Below the pieces are notes generated by a model. It did not search any database. It was not told where the DNA came from and was given only the letters and a program-made list of their open reading frames with translations. Source: an uncultured Eubacteriales bacterium (GTDB taxonomy: Bacteria; Bacillota; Clostridia; Lachnospirales; Lachnospiraceae). From it: 35,415 nucleotides of DNA. Location of the stretch: contig OMZX01000010.1 in the NCBI GenBank assembly GCA_900315665.1, positions 1 through 35,415 on the forward strand, in the 5' to 3' direction. Positions 9,179 to 17,253 of the stretch are shown piece by piece; within the stretch, counting starts at the first letter, position 1, and every line of letters starts with the position of its first letter. The position numbers were made by a program, and so were the translations under genes.

Positions 9179-10423
9179 CTATGAACCGCTGACGGGACTT
9201 CCGCCCTGCAGGCTGTTGATCACGAGATCCTGTGTGGCGCCGCTGCCGGTAGGCGTATCGATGCTCGCGGGTCTTGTCTCTACCGGTGTCGTATACTGTC
9301 CGGGCCCGCCTGCGGCCGTCTGAACAGAACCTGTTGATGATGTTACAGAAGAGGAGCTCCCGGTCGAACTGCCCGATGAAGACGATGTACCCGCTGAAAC
9401 GGATGCGCTCCCCGATCCTGACGCAGCCTTATTTCCCGTATTGGCAGAGGCCGCTGTACTGCTGCCAGTGCCAGATGATGCACCCGCATTACCGGATTTT
9501 GAAGTGCTGGCGGATGAAGTGCCGCCGGTCGGCTTTTTGCCGCTGGTCGAAGCTGCTGCACTGCCGGCATTTGACGATGCGGCGGCAGACGCCCCATTCT
9601 CTCCCGTCGTCGTGTCGCTCTGCTCTGTACTATTCTTTTGTACCGTCGGCATCGGTATCACCTTAGGTACGAAGCTTTCGAAGCTGGAGGTTGTACCCGC
9701 CCTTCCGGCATCGAGATCCGCATCCGGGGTGCTTGTGATCGTACCAGCCTTGATCCCGTCCTGAAGCTCCTTTTCCGTACGAAACTCCACCGTAATCGTC
9801 GCCTGAACGAACTGGATGCCCTGAGACTCCTGCTCCTCCGAATTTTCTGTCACGATATAGGTATTATAATAATTTTTCTCTACTGTACCGGCTGTCTGTG
9901 CCGTCACATAATAAACATATTCCGACTCTTCGAGAGACGCGATCATCCCGGGGAGATTTGCAGCGCTTGGCACTTCGACAAGAAGCGTCGCGACATTGCC
10001 ATCGATTGTGATATTCTGAATGCCTCCTTCAGGATGCACACGGCGATTGATGACATTCAACATCGTGACACGATCCTGCATCGCCTTCTCTTCATCATTG
10101 AGATAGCCGTTGCCATAGTGTGAATACTCAGCGCGTACCTCCGGGTAGACAGCATTGGCCTCCTGGATGATCTGAAGCCTGTTCGCCATCTCGTTGTAGG
10201 CGGCTTCTGCTTCATCGGCCTGCCGGAGCTTCGCGATCACCGCATAAACCGTGAAGAAATAGAGTGCAACTAAGAACACCGCAAAGATTGCAAGCTCCAG
10301 CAGAATCTTCCTGGTTTTATTTTCCTTATAGTAAAGATTAATGCTCCGCTTCGTCGGATATTTCCCGCGACTGCCGATCGTCATCGAGAGCGGGCTTTTC
10401 TTCTTTGTCTCAGTTGCTGCCAT
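9179..10423 (-). CDS. pilN: PilN-like type IV pilus protein with Ser/Gly-rich tail
   Basis: Membrane protein of 414 residues. A basic cytoplasmic N terminus contains KRSINLYYKEN (about 25-35), reminiscent of the INLLP motif by which PilN binds PilM. One transmembrane helix follows (about 40-62), then a coiled-coil and an alpha/beta extracytoplasmic domain (to about 225). From about residue 250 the chain is low complexity, rich in Ser, Thr, Ala and Gly, which is not typical of PilN. The start is the ATG at 10423, preceded by AAGGAGA; it overlaps the pilM stop by 14 nt. The longer frame to 10492 lies inside pilM and is rejected. Its partners are expected to be PilM and PilO. Confidence 0.75.
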   Translation of the reverse strand: MAATETKKKSPLSMTIGSRGKYPTKRSINLYYKENKTRKILLELAIFAVFLVALYFFTVYAVIAKLRQADEAEAAYNEMANRLQIIQEANAVYPEVRAEYSHYGNGYLNDEEKAMQDRVTMLNVINRRVHPEGGIQNITIDGNVATLLVEVPSAANLPGMIASLEESEYVYYVTAQTAGTVEKNYYNTYIVTENSEEQESQGIQFVQATITVEFRTEKELQDGIKAGTITSTPDADLDAGRAGTTSSFESFVPKVIPMPTVQKNSTEQSDTTTGENGASAAASSNAGSAAASTSGKKPTGGTSSASTSKSGNAGASSGTGSSTAASANTGNKAASGSGSASVSAGTSSSSGSSTGSSSSVTSSTGSVQTAAGGPGQYTTPVETRPASIDTPTGSGATQDLVINSLQGGSPVSGS

Positions 10424-11750
10424 GCCCGTCTCCTTCTTCTGTCGAATCATCACCCATACTCTGCATGCGGAACGCAGTGAATGGATCGACATCCTGACTC
10501 TCTGTTACAAGGTCTGAAGGCTTTGTCTCATCATCTGCTTCTGTCACTGCCTGGTCAGAATCATAAACTGGTGCAGGGGTTTCATCTTCAGCAGCTTCAG
10601 CCGTTTGTGCTGTTGTCACGATTTCCTCTTGCGGCCTGGTTGTCGTAAAATTTTCCGCCTGGGTTGCTTCTACGGGAGCTTCCTTATGTGTAAGGAAATC
10701 TTCTTCCTTCCTCTCGGAAATCCGTGCAAGCTCCTTCTCAGAAAGAGGCTTCACCTTATCCTCCGGATTCAGAAGAACACCATAGCTCACCGGGCCGTAG
10801 GCAACATTTCTGGCTGCCGCCTCGTCAATATAGTTCATGAGCACACTGATCCGACGGATGGGAAGCGAAATCGTCTCAGCAATATCCTGTATAAACGGAA
10901 GAATTTCCGCACCGCCGCCCGTAATATAAAGCGTATCAATCGTGTTCTGTGTATTACTATAGCTATAGAAGTTCAGCACACGCATGATCTGCACAGCAGG
11001 ATTATCATATTCCTGCATGAGAAAATCCTGATGCTGAATGTCCTTCTGATTTTCCTCCAGCATGATCCGCGCGATATGAATATCCACGTTCTCATGCTCT
11101 ACAATTTGTTCTGCAAAATGCCTAACGCCCGGTTCAAGGGATCTGGTGATCTCATAAATTCCATTCTTGAAGAAATGAATCCTGAGCGCATCATCGCCGG
11201 CATCCAGGATCGCATAATCATGCGTCTCCTTCTGGTTCTTCAACTCATACCGTTGAATCACACGCTGAAGTCCCAGAACAGAAGGCACGATAGCAACGAT
11301 CTTAAGCTTTGCACGCTTAGCAAGCTCCTTGTACTGTTCGATCAGCTTCTTCGCACTCGCCACAGCAAGAAGGCGCATACTTTTCTCGTCCTTTGAAAGA
11401 ACAGCATAATCATAGTAATAATTATCACTGCTATCTGAAATATAATCATGAAATTCATAGGGAAGATTGATGCGGAGCTGGGCGATCGTCATCAGCGGAA
11501 GTTCCACAATCTTAATATAATATCCGTTTAACGGCATCACAAAAACGACATTTCGGCAGGAAATCCCGTGCTTCTTGAGGCACTCCCGGATGAAGTCCGC
11601 TGTCGGCTCCCAAATCCGGATCATACCATTCTCAACCAGATTATCCGGCATGTCCTCGGAAAAATACTGCTTCACCTCACCGCGGCTCAAATATGTGAAT
11701 TTAATTCTATAGCTGCCGATCTCAATGCCGACAAGATTCGCTGCTCCCAT
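10410..11750 (-). CDS. pilM: PilM-like type IV pilus assembly actin-fold protein
   Basis: Cytoplasmic FtsA/actin-like ATP-binding protein that anchors the PilN-PilO complex in type IV pilus systems. The N-terminal LVGIEIGSYRIKF matches the phosphate-1 loop of the family (usually GIDIGS; here Glu replaces Asp). Further actin-fold signs are YAILDAGDDALRIHFFKNG and TLYITGGGAEILPFI (adenosine motif). Residues 1 to about 335 form the PilM domain; the last 110 or so residues are acidic, low complexity and probably disordered. GAGGG precedes the ATG at 11750. It is the first gene of the pilMNO-GGDEF-GGDEF operon, with its own promoter upstream. Confidence 0.85.
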   Translation of the reverse strand: MGAANLVGIEIGSYRIKFTYLSRGEVKQYFSEDMPDNLVENGMIRIWEPTADFIRECLKKHGISCRNVVFVMPLNGYYIKIVELPLMTIAQLRINLPYEFHDYISDSSDNYYYDYAVLSKDEKSMRLLAVASAKKLIEQYKELAKRAKLKIVAIVPSVLGLQRVIQRYELKNQKETHDYAILDAGDDALRIHFFKNGIYEITRSLEPGVRHFAEQIVEHENVDIHIARIMLEENQKDIQHQDFLMQEYDNPAVQIMRVLNFYSYSNTQNTIDTLYITGGGAEILPFIQDIAETISLPIRRISVLMNYIDEAAARNVAYGPVSYGVLLNPEDKVKPLSEKELARISERKEEDFLTHKEAPVEATQAENFTTTRPQEEIVTTAQTAEAAEDETPAPVYDSDQAVTEADDETKPSDLVTESQDVDPFTAFRMQSMGDDSTEEGDGHGSN

Positions 11751-11825
11751 ACTACCCTCTAACGGTTAATTTATCTCACAACCGGCCCTTTAGCCGGTAT
11801 AAAATTCGAGACTATCACAAACTCC

Positions 11826-11854
11826 ATTATATACCATGATTTTGCATATTTAAA
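11826..11854 (-). promoter_or_regulatory. probable pilM operon promoter
   Basis: On the minus strand a perfect TATAAT (11826-11831) lies 17 nt downstream of TTTAAA (11849-11854), which matches the -35 consensus only partly. The leader of about 70 nt contains a 6-bp hairpin (ACCGGC/GCCGGT). It has no GEMM-I or GEMM-II c-di-GMP riboswitch signature that I can recognise. Confidence 0.55.
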
Positions 11855-11906
11855 AAAGATTTTCAAATCGAAAGAAAAATGTATTTTTTAACCGAATAAA
11901 AATATC

Positions 11907-11970
11907 GCACAGCAGAAGTGGTCCGGCCCGTAGCATTCGAATGCCACGGGCCGGCCCACTTCTGCTGTGC
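11907..11970 (-). terminator. 64-bp palindrome 3' of livF, probable terminator (IR-A)
   Basis: Two 32-nt arms meet with no spacer at TTCGAA (11936-11941) and differ at only two positions. On the minus strand one of these mismatches becomes a G-U pair, and the stem is followed by ATATTTTTATT. This fits an intrinsic terminator for the liv operon. The stem is much longer than a normal terminator and shares the core AGAAGTGGTCCG with the repeat at 22092-22171. Confidence 0.7.
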
Positions 11971-11994
11971 TGTTTTCAATGATTTTAAAAACTT

Positions 11995-12705
11995 TTATTT
12001 CCCGGCGCCGGTGCCGAGGTAGGCAGCGCGGACCTTCTCATCGCTGAGAAGCTCGTGGCCGGTGCCCTGCATCGTGATGCGGCCGTTTTCGATAACATAG
12101 GCATAGTCCGCGATACGGAGTGCCATGTTTGCGTTCTGCTCGACGAGGAGCACAGTCGTGCCACGGGCGTTAATCTTTTTAATGATGTTAAAGATTTCCT
12201 GTACGACGATTGGTGCGAGGCCGAGGGATGGCTCATCCATCATGATGAGCGTCGGCCTGGCCATAAGCGCCCGTCCCACGGCAAGCATCTGCTGCTCGCC
12301 GCCGGACAGAGTTCCGGCGGCCTGCCAGGATCTTTCCTTTAGTCTCGGGAAAAGAGAGTAAACCTCCTCGAGGTCCTCCGTCAAATCATCCGACCGAAGA
12401 TAGGCACCAATCTTCAGATTCTCAAGTACAGTCTGGTCCGGAAATACATGACGCCCCTCCGGCACCAGTGTAATGCCTTGCTTCACGATTTCATCGGTTC
12501 TCTTACCGGTAAGAAGAGCATCATTAAAGGTAACAGCACCCTCCTGTGTTTTGACGAGTCCGACGATTGCACGAAGCGTCGAGGATTTACCGGCGCCATT
12601 GGCGCCGACGAGAGTGACAATCTTGCCATTCGGCACCTGGAAGCTAATATCCCGGACCGCTTCGATGCCGCCGTAATTGATCTTAATATTCTTTACTTCA
12701 AGCAT
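11995..12705 (-). CDS. livF: branched-chain amino-acid type ABC transporter ATPase LivF
   Basis: Cytoplasmic ATPase subunit of a HAAT-family importer. The 236-residue product has Walker A GANGAGKSS, Q-loop region, signature LSGGEQQMLAVGRAL, Walker B LIMMDEPSLGLAP and the switch His region replaced by VLLVEQNANMAL, as is typical of LivF. The start is ATG 12705, preceded by GGAGGAAGAAG; the frame upstream of it belongs to the end of livG. It overlaps livG by 8 nt. It is last in the liv operon and is followed by the 64-bp palindrome. It pairs with LivG on the permease dimer LivH-LivM. Confidence 0.94.
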   Translation of the reverse strand: MLEVKNIKINYGGIEAVRDISFQVPNGKIVTLVGANGAGKSSTLRAIVGLVKTQEGAVTFNDALLTGKRTDEIVKQGITLVPEGRHVFPDQTVLENLKIGAYLRSDDLTEDLEEVYSLFPRLKERSWQAAGTLSGGEQQMLAVGRALMARPTLIMMDEPSLGLAPIVVQEIFNIIKKINARGTTVLLVEQNANMALRIADYAYVIENGRITMQGTGHELLSDEKVRAAYLGTGAGK

Positions 12706-13555
12706 CTTCTTCCTCCTGTACACCGAGATAAGCTTCGATTACCTTCGGATCATTTGCGACCTCATCCGGTGTGCCCTTTGAGATGAGCTTACCGAAATCG
12801 ATACAATAGATACGATCTGAAATACCCATGACAAGATTCATATGATGCTCGATGAGAAGGATTGTGAGATGATATTGATCACGGATTTTCAGGATGAACT
12901 GTGAAAGTTCTTCCGTCTCCTGCGGGTTCATGCCGGCTGCCGGCTCATCGAGACATAAAAGCTTCGGGTCTGTTGCGAGAGCTCTGGCAATCTCGAGACG
13001 GCGCTGCATACCATAGCTAAGGCTCTTCGCCTCCCAGTTTGCATACTGGTCGAGTCCCTGCTCCTTAAGAAGCGCCCAGGTTTCCTCCCGCATGCGCTGT
13101 TCTTCCTTATAGTTCAGACGGAACGTAGCGGAGAAAGGATTCTGATGGGCACGCATATGCTTCGCGACGAGAACATTGTCAAACACATTCTGCCCGCCGA
13201 AAAGACGAATATTCTGGAAGGTTCTCGCGATTCCCATCTTCGTGATTTCGTCCGGTGTATGACTGATATGCTTCGTGTATTTTCCCTTATTTTCACCCTT
13301 GTAGTTCTTCTCCATCTTGCCGGACGGAAAATCCTCGACCATCGGCTCGCCCATGAAGGCAACTTGACCATTTGTCGGTTCATACACACCGGTGATACAG
13401 TTAAAGGCTGTCGTCTTGCCGGCGCCATTCGGTCCGATCAGAGCGACAATCTCACCCTCATCCACATGCATCGAAAGGTTATTCACTGCGACGACACCAC
13501 CGAACTGCATCGTCACATCCGAAAGACGAAGCACTGTTTTCTTTTCTTCACTCAT
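12698..13555 (-). CDS. livG: branched-chain amino-acid type ABC transporter ATPase LivG
   Basis: Second ATPase of the importer, 285 residues. Walker A is GPNGAGKTT, the signature is LSYGMQRRLEIARAL, Walker B is LLCLDEPAAGMNP and the switch region is ILLIEHHMNLVMG. It is about 30 residues longer than many LivG proteins because of a Lys/Gly-rich insert after Walker A (about residues 75-100: GKMEKNYKGENKGKY). GGAGG precedes the ATG. Its start overlaps the livM stop by 4 nt (ATGA), so translation is probably coupled. Confidence 0.94.
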   Translation of the reverse strand: MSEEKKTVLRLSDVTMQFGGVVAVNNLSMHVDEGEIVALIGPNGAGKTTAFNCITGVYEPTNGQVAFMGEPMVEDFPSGKMEKNYKGENKGKYTKHISHTPDEITKMGIARTFQNIRLFGGQNVFDNVLVAKHMRAHQNPFSATFRLNYKEEQRMREETWALLKEQGLDQYANWEAKSLSYGMQRRLEIARALATDPKLLCLDEPAAGMNPQETEELSQFILKIRDQYHLTILLIEHHMNLVMGISDRIYCIDFGKLISKGTPDEVANDPKVIEAYLGVQEEEDA

Positions 13556-14679
13556 GCTGCCACCTCCGTCTTTTTCTTCGAGCCCTTCAGTCTCTTAAAA
13601 AAGTTGATTGTCCGATTCCAGGAAACCTCCTTTGATCCTGTGATACCGTGGTTCCAGAAGAGAACGACGATCATAAGAAGAATACTGAAGATAACCATAC
13701 GGAAGCCGTTCCGGAGAAGCGGCACCTTCATCGCACCGAAGGCTGTACCACTGAGGTTCTTGAAAATATCCGAGAACATATATTCCTTATCGAGGAAACG
13801 CAGCCACTCCTGTGAACCTGTCACGAGGAACGCACCGATGATCGAACCCGATACGGAGCCAATGCCTCCAAGTACGACCATCAGGAGGATATTATAGGTC
13901 AGCGCGACGGTGAAGGTACTGGTCACGGCTGACCGCATGAAGATGGCAAGCAGCCAGCCTGCCACACCTGCAAACGCGCTGGATACCACGAAGGAAAGCT
14001 GCTTCGTACGGAACAGATTGATTCCCATGGCTTCCGCTGCGACATCATCATCCCGGATGGCCATAAACGCCCGGCCATAGCTTGAATTGATCAGCAGATT
14101 CATGATGATGATACATACCGCACAGATGATGACACATTCAAAGATATTTGCAAAGGGTGGAATGTTCGACACACCGTAGGAAGCATTGGTAATCGTACCG
14201 AAGCCCTCCCAGCCGAACACCGCACGGACAATCTCGGAAAAGCCGAGCGTACCGATTGCAAGATAATCGCTCTTAAGACGAAGAATCGGCCAGCCGACAA
14301 GCGCAGCAATCAAGGCACAGATGATCGCAGAAATGAAAAGTGCTACGATCATCGGGAGCTTGATATCATGGATGATGGGTGACATACCATAGAGATAATA
14401 AATCTGGTCTCTCATCTTGATCGGGATCGTCAGAATGCCGGTCACATACGCACCGATACACATGAAACCGGCTGTACCAAGTGAAAACTGCCCGGTGAAA
14501 CCGATAATCAGGTTCATAGAGACCGCCGCGACCGCATAGATTGAGCTTCGCTCAATGATTGTGATCGCATAGGAATGTGCGGTCGTATCCGCCTGAAGCG
14601 CGCCGAGATAAATACCGATCAGTGCGATCAGGACCAGTGTCAAAATCAGATTTCTCTTCTTGTTCTTATCCTTTTCCAT
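13552..14679 (-). CDS. livM: branched-chain amino-acid type ABC transporter permease LivM
   Basis: Integral membrane permease of 375 residues with about nine to ten hydrophobic segments. The family signatures are GFTGQFSLGTAGFMCIGAY near the N terminus and the coupling region GGIGSVSGSIIGAFLV. A basic cytoplasmic tail ends the chain. GGAGG precedes the ATG at 14679. It lies 11 nt after livH and forms the heterodimeric pore with it. The substrate cannot be proved from sequence; branched-chain amino acids are the default for this family. Confidence 0.93.
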   Translation of the reverse strand: MEKDKNKKRNLILTLVLIALIGIYLGALQADTTAHSYAITIIERSSIYAVAAVSMNLIIGFTGQFSLGTAGFMCIGAYVTGILTIPIKMRDQIYYLYGMSPIIHDIKLPMIVALFISAIICALIAALVGWPILRLKSDYLAIGTLGFSEIVRAVFGWEGFGTITNASYGVSNIPPFANIFECVIICAVCIIIMNLLINSSYGRAFMAIRDDDVAAEAMGINLFRTKQLSFVVSSAFAGVAGWLLAIFMRSAVTSTFTVALTYNILLMVVLGGIGSVSGSIIGAFLVTGSQEWLRFLDKEYMFSDIFKNLSGTAFGAMKVPLLRNGFRMVIFSILLMIVVLFWNHGITGSKEVSWNRTINFFKRLKGSKKKTEVAA

Positions 14680-14690
14680 TCCGCACCTCC

Positions 14691-15572
14691 TTATACCTTC
14701 TCGACTGCCTTCTCACCGAAGAGTCCTGTCGGCTTGCAAATCAGGATAATGATGAGAAGAACAAACGTAAACGCATCACTGAAGACAGAATATCCGGCTG
14801 CGGTAATGATGATCTGGCAGATACCGACGACAAAGCCGCCGACCACAGCGCCCGGTATCGATCCAATGCCTCCGATCACGGCTGCAACGAAGCATTTTAA
14901 TCCCGGAAGGGACCCGGAATACGGCTGCACGGTATTACGGTCTGTAAAATAAAGAATCGAACCGATGGCTGCCAATGCACCGCCGATGATGAAGGTCGTC
15001 GTGATGATGTTATCAACACGGATACCCATGATACGGGCTGTATCCTGATCTTTCGAGCAGGCACGCATCGCCATGCCAAGCTTCGTATGGTTAACAATTG
15101 TGATGAGTCCCCAGGCAAGAAGAATGGTAAGAATCGGCGCCAGCAGTGTGACACGGGATACGGAGACATCGCCGAAGCTGTACACCTTCTTCAGAATCTG
15201 AATCTGCGGATAGCTCTGCGGCATAGCCGTAAAAAGATAGTTCGCGAGATTCTCGAGAAGATAGGACACACCGATCGCACTGATCATGACAGACATTCTC
15301 GGTGCAGAACGAAGGGGCTTATACGCTGCCCGCTCGATGAGAACACTCATGAGAATCGTAAGTAGGATAACGACCGGAATGCTAAGAAACCATGGCATGA
15401 CTGCAATGGAATAAATCATGAAATAGCCGGCCATCATAAACTCGTCGCCGTGTGCAAAATTGATCATACGAAGAATGCCGTAAACCATCGTATAGCCGAT
15501 GGCGATCAACGCATAGGCGCCGCCCAGGGACAGGCCATTCAGAAGCTGTTGTACAAAATAAGACAAAGACAT
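14691..15572 (-). CDS. livH: branched-chain amino-acid type ABC transporter permease LivH
   Basis: Integral membrane permease of 293 residues. It starts with LLNGLSLGGAYALIAIGYTMVYG and MINFAHGDEFMMAGY, the classic LivH opening, and contains AVIGGIGSIPGAVVGGFVVG, the ATPase-coupling region. There are about eight membrane segments. GGGGAG precedes the ATG. It is separated from livK by 184 nt containing a strong hairpin, so permease expression is probably lower than that of the binding protein. Confidence 0.93.
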   Translation of the reverse strand: MSLSYFVQQLLNGLSLGGAYALIAIGYTMVYGILRMINFAHGDEFMMAGYFMIYSIAVMPWFLSIPVVILLTILMSVLIERAAYKPLRSAPRMSVMISAIGVSYLLENLANYLFTAMPQSYPQIQILKKVYSFGDVSVSRVTLLAPILTILLAWGLITIVNHTKLGMAMRACSKDQDTARIMGIRVDNIITTTFIIGGALAAIGSILYFTDRNTVQPYSGSLPGLKCFVAAVIGGIGSIPGAVVGGFVVGICQIIITAAGYSVFSDAFTFVLLIIILICKPTGLFGEKAVEKV

Positions 15573-15756
15573 GCTATACTCCCCTTCGAAATGTTCTATC
15601 CTTCGGAACAGATGCTTCGCTACGTTTCATCCATCCTTCGGGATGATTATCTTTTCTTATTACTTCGAAAAGGGAGGACTGCTCGATAGAAGCAGCCGCT
15701 CCCTTTTCTTGGCAAATGGAAATCTAATATAGGAGGTTTCAGTAAGAAGTGAAGAA
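15573..15756 (-). other. livK-livH intercistronic region with hairpin
   Basis: On the minus strand, stems AAAAGGGAG/CTCCCTTTT and CTGCT/AGCAG (15668-15707) form an extended hairpin ending in a short U-run. Smaller GAAGG-type hairpins follow nearer livH, for example CATCC/GGATG around 15630-15645. Such hairpins after binding-protein genes commonly protect the upstream mRNA and reduce read-through, giving excess binding protein over permease. I see no open reading frame here. Confidence 0.6.
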
Positions 15757-16977
15757 TTATCCTTCTACGGTTTCTGTGCTCTGATACTTCCACTCGCCAT
15801 CTGTGATCTGGCAAACATAGGAAGTATTCTTGATTGCATCACCGTTCTCATCGAACTTGTATGGGCCACAGGCGAAGCCGTCGGAAGCATCCATCGCGGC
15901 GATCGCATCACGGATCTTCGTACCATCAAGTGAATTTGCAGCTTCGATGGCATCACACATTACCATGTAAGCATCGTAGCATACCGCGTGGTTGCCGACG
16001 ATTGCATCAGAGTCGAGGTTCGTCTTCTTTCTGGACTCGTCTGCATTGATCCACTCCTTGAAGCCCTTATCGAAATCAGGAGTACCACCCTCACTATAGA
16101 AGGTATCAGCTACAACGCCATTCGCATTGTCACCGGCATCCTGGATAATAACATTGGAATACCAGGTATCGCCTGCGATCCACTGAAGGTCAAGGCCGAG
16201 GTCTGCAGCCTGGTTCAGAAGCAGCGGTGCATAGAGGTAATCAGTCGGTGCAAAGACAGCCTTGACACCCTTGTTCTTGATGTTTGTAAGGATGGCCTTG
16301 AAGTCGGACTCGTTTGTCTGGAAGGTCTCTGCATCGACGACAGTGCCGCCGAGTGCTGTGAAGGCATCGGTAAAGGTCTTGACAAGACCGGAGGTGTACT
16401 CGTTGCCGACATTATCGATCGTTGCCACCTCGGTATAGCCATTGTCATGTGCCCAGTTCGCCATGACCTTGCCCTGGAACGGATCAAGGTAGCAGGTACG
16501 GAAATAATAATCATTGCCGAGGGTTACATTTGCGTTCGTGCAGGAGGTACCGATTGCCGGAATCTTGGCATCCGAGAAATAGGAGCCTGCGGCGATACAT
16601 ACACCGGAGCCGTAGCCGCCGATCACGCCGACACAGCCGTCGCTGATGAGCTTCTGTGCTGCGGTTACAGCGACTGTCTTATCAGACTGGTTATCCTGCC
16701 AGTCGAGCTCAATCGTATAGGTCTTGCCATCTACTGTAACTGTCGGACGAACGGAGTTTGCATATTCGATGCCGAGCTCCTCCTGAGCGCCGCCGCCGCC
16801 ATTCTCACCGGTCTTCGGCTCAAAGACACCGAGCTTAATGGTGTCACCGGATGCTGCTGATCCGGACCCGCCTGCTGCGGCTGTCGTGGATGCTGCTCCG
16901 CCGGATGAAGAAGAACCGCATGCTGCAAGAGATACGGCCATCGCGCCGGCAACAGTGAAAGCAACTAACTTTTTCAT
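15757..16977 (-). CDS. livK: ABC transporter substrate-binding lipoprotein LivK
   Basis: Extracytoplasmic Leu/Ile/Val-binding type receptor of 406 residues, lipid-anchored. The signal peptide has MKK, a hydrophobic core and lipobox LAAC with Cys20, followed by a Ser/Gly/Ala-rich linker. The mature domain reads IKLGVFEPKTGENG, then VIGGYGSGVCIAAGSYF, IPAIGTSCTNANV and YFRTCYLDPFQG, as in the family. The start is ATG 16977 with GGGGAGG 9 nt upstream; the longer frame to 17040 lacks a site and would bury the signal peptide. It is first in the liv operon, with a near-consensus promoter. Confidence 0.94.
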   Translation of the reverse strand: MKKLVAFTVAGAMAVSLAACGSSSSGGAASTTAAAGGSGSAASGDTIKLGVFEPKTGENGGGGAQEELGIEYANSVRPTVTVDGKTYTIELDWQDNQSDKTVAVTAAQKLISDGCVGVIGGYGSGVCIAAGSYFSDAKIPAIGTSCTNANVTLGNDYYFRTCYLDPFQGKVMANWAHDNGYTEVATIDNVGNEYTSGLVKTFTDAFTALGGTVVDAETFQTNESDFKAILTNIKNKGVKAVFAPTDYLYAPLLLNQAADLGLDLQWIAGDTWYSNVIIQDAGDNANGVVADTFYSEGGTPDFDKGFKEWINADESRKKTNLDSDAIVGNHAVCYDAYMVMCDAIEAANSLDGTKIRDAIAAMDASDGFACGPYKFDENGDAIKNTSYVCQITDGEWKYQSTETVEG

Positions 16978-17036
16978 AATGATTGTCCTCCCCTTTTTAA
17001 GAATGATGCGCTTCCGGATTTTTAACATCCGAATAC

Positions 17037-17072
17037 ACAAAAGGACGCCACAGATGATTCTGCGACGTCCTT
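17037..17072 (-). terminator. leader hairpin upstream of livK, possible attenuator
   Basis: A 13-bp stem, AAGGACG plus CGCAG paired through two G-U wobbles, closes a 6-nt loop within the livK leader. On the minus strand it is followed by only four U residues, so termination may be partial. On the plus strand it is followed by GTCTTTTTT, but no plus-strand gene ends here. Confidence 0.45.
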
Positions 17073-17103
17073 GTCTTTTTTCGCATCAATTTTTATGTCT
17101 CAA

Positions 17104-17132
17104 AATATAGTCAGAAAAAGGACAATTGTCAA
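17104..17132 (-). promoter_or_regulatory. liv operon promoter with palindromic operator candidates
   Basis: Minus-strand TTGACA (17127-17132), a 17-nt spacer and TATATT (17104-17109) make a near-consensus sigma-A promoter. Overlapping the -35 is the perfect palindrome GACAATTGTC. Just upstream (about 17141-17158) is a second inverted repeat with half-sites GGACA and TGTCC. Both could bind a repressor such as an amino-acid-sensing regulator; the regulator is not identified. Confidence 0.75.
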
Positions 17133-17253
17133 TATATAGTGGACAAATTTAAATGTCCGCAAGCAATGCCTATTTTTAATAGCTGGTATAATGTGAGTTC
17201 GTGTAGCAGTGGGGCTTAAGTGGGGCTGTTCCAGGACCCGGCTCTCGCCCCTA

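Noticed and set aside
9441-9764. plus-strand ORF opposite the pilN-like gene
   Set aside because: It is a shadow of the Ser/Gly/Ala-rich repetitive coding sequence, with no ribosome site.
11751-11830. c-di-GMP riboswitch upstream of pilM
   Set aside because: The leader has only a 6-bp hairpin and lacks the conserved GEMM-I tetraloop/receptor and GEMM-II features.
11995-16977. urea or amide ABC transporter (Urt-type)
   Set aside because: There are no urease or amidase neighbours and the general Liv features fit; the substrate remains unproved.
16997-17086. 29-codon ORF in the livK leader as an attenuation peptide
   Set aside because: It lacks a ribosome binding site and is not enriched in Leu, Ile or Val codons.
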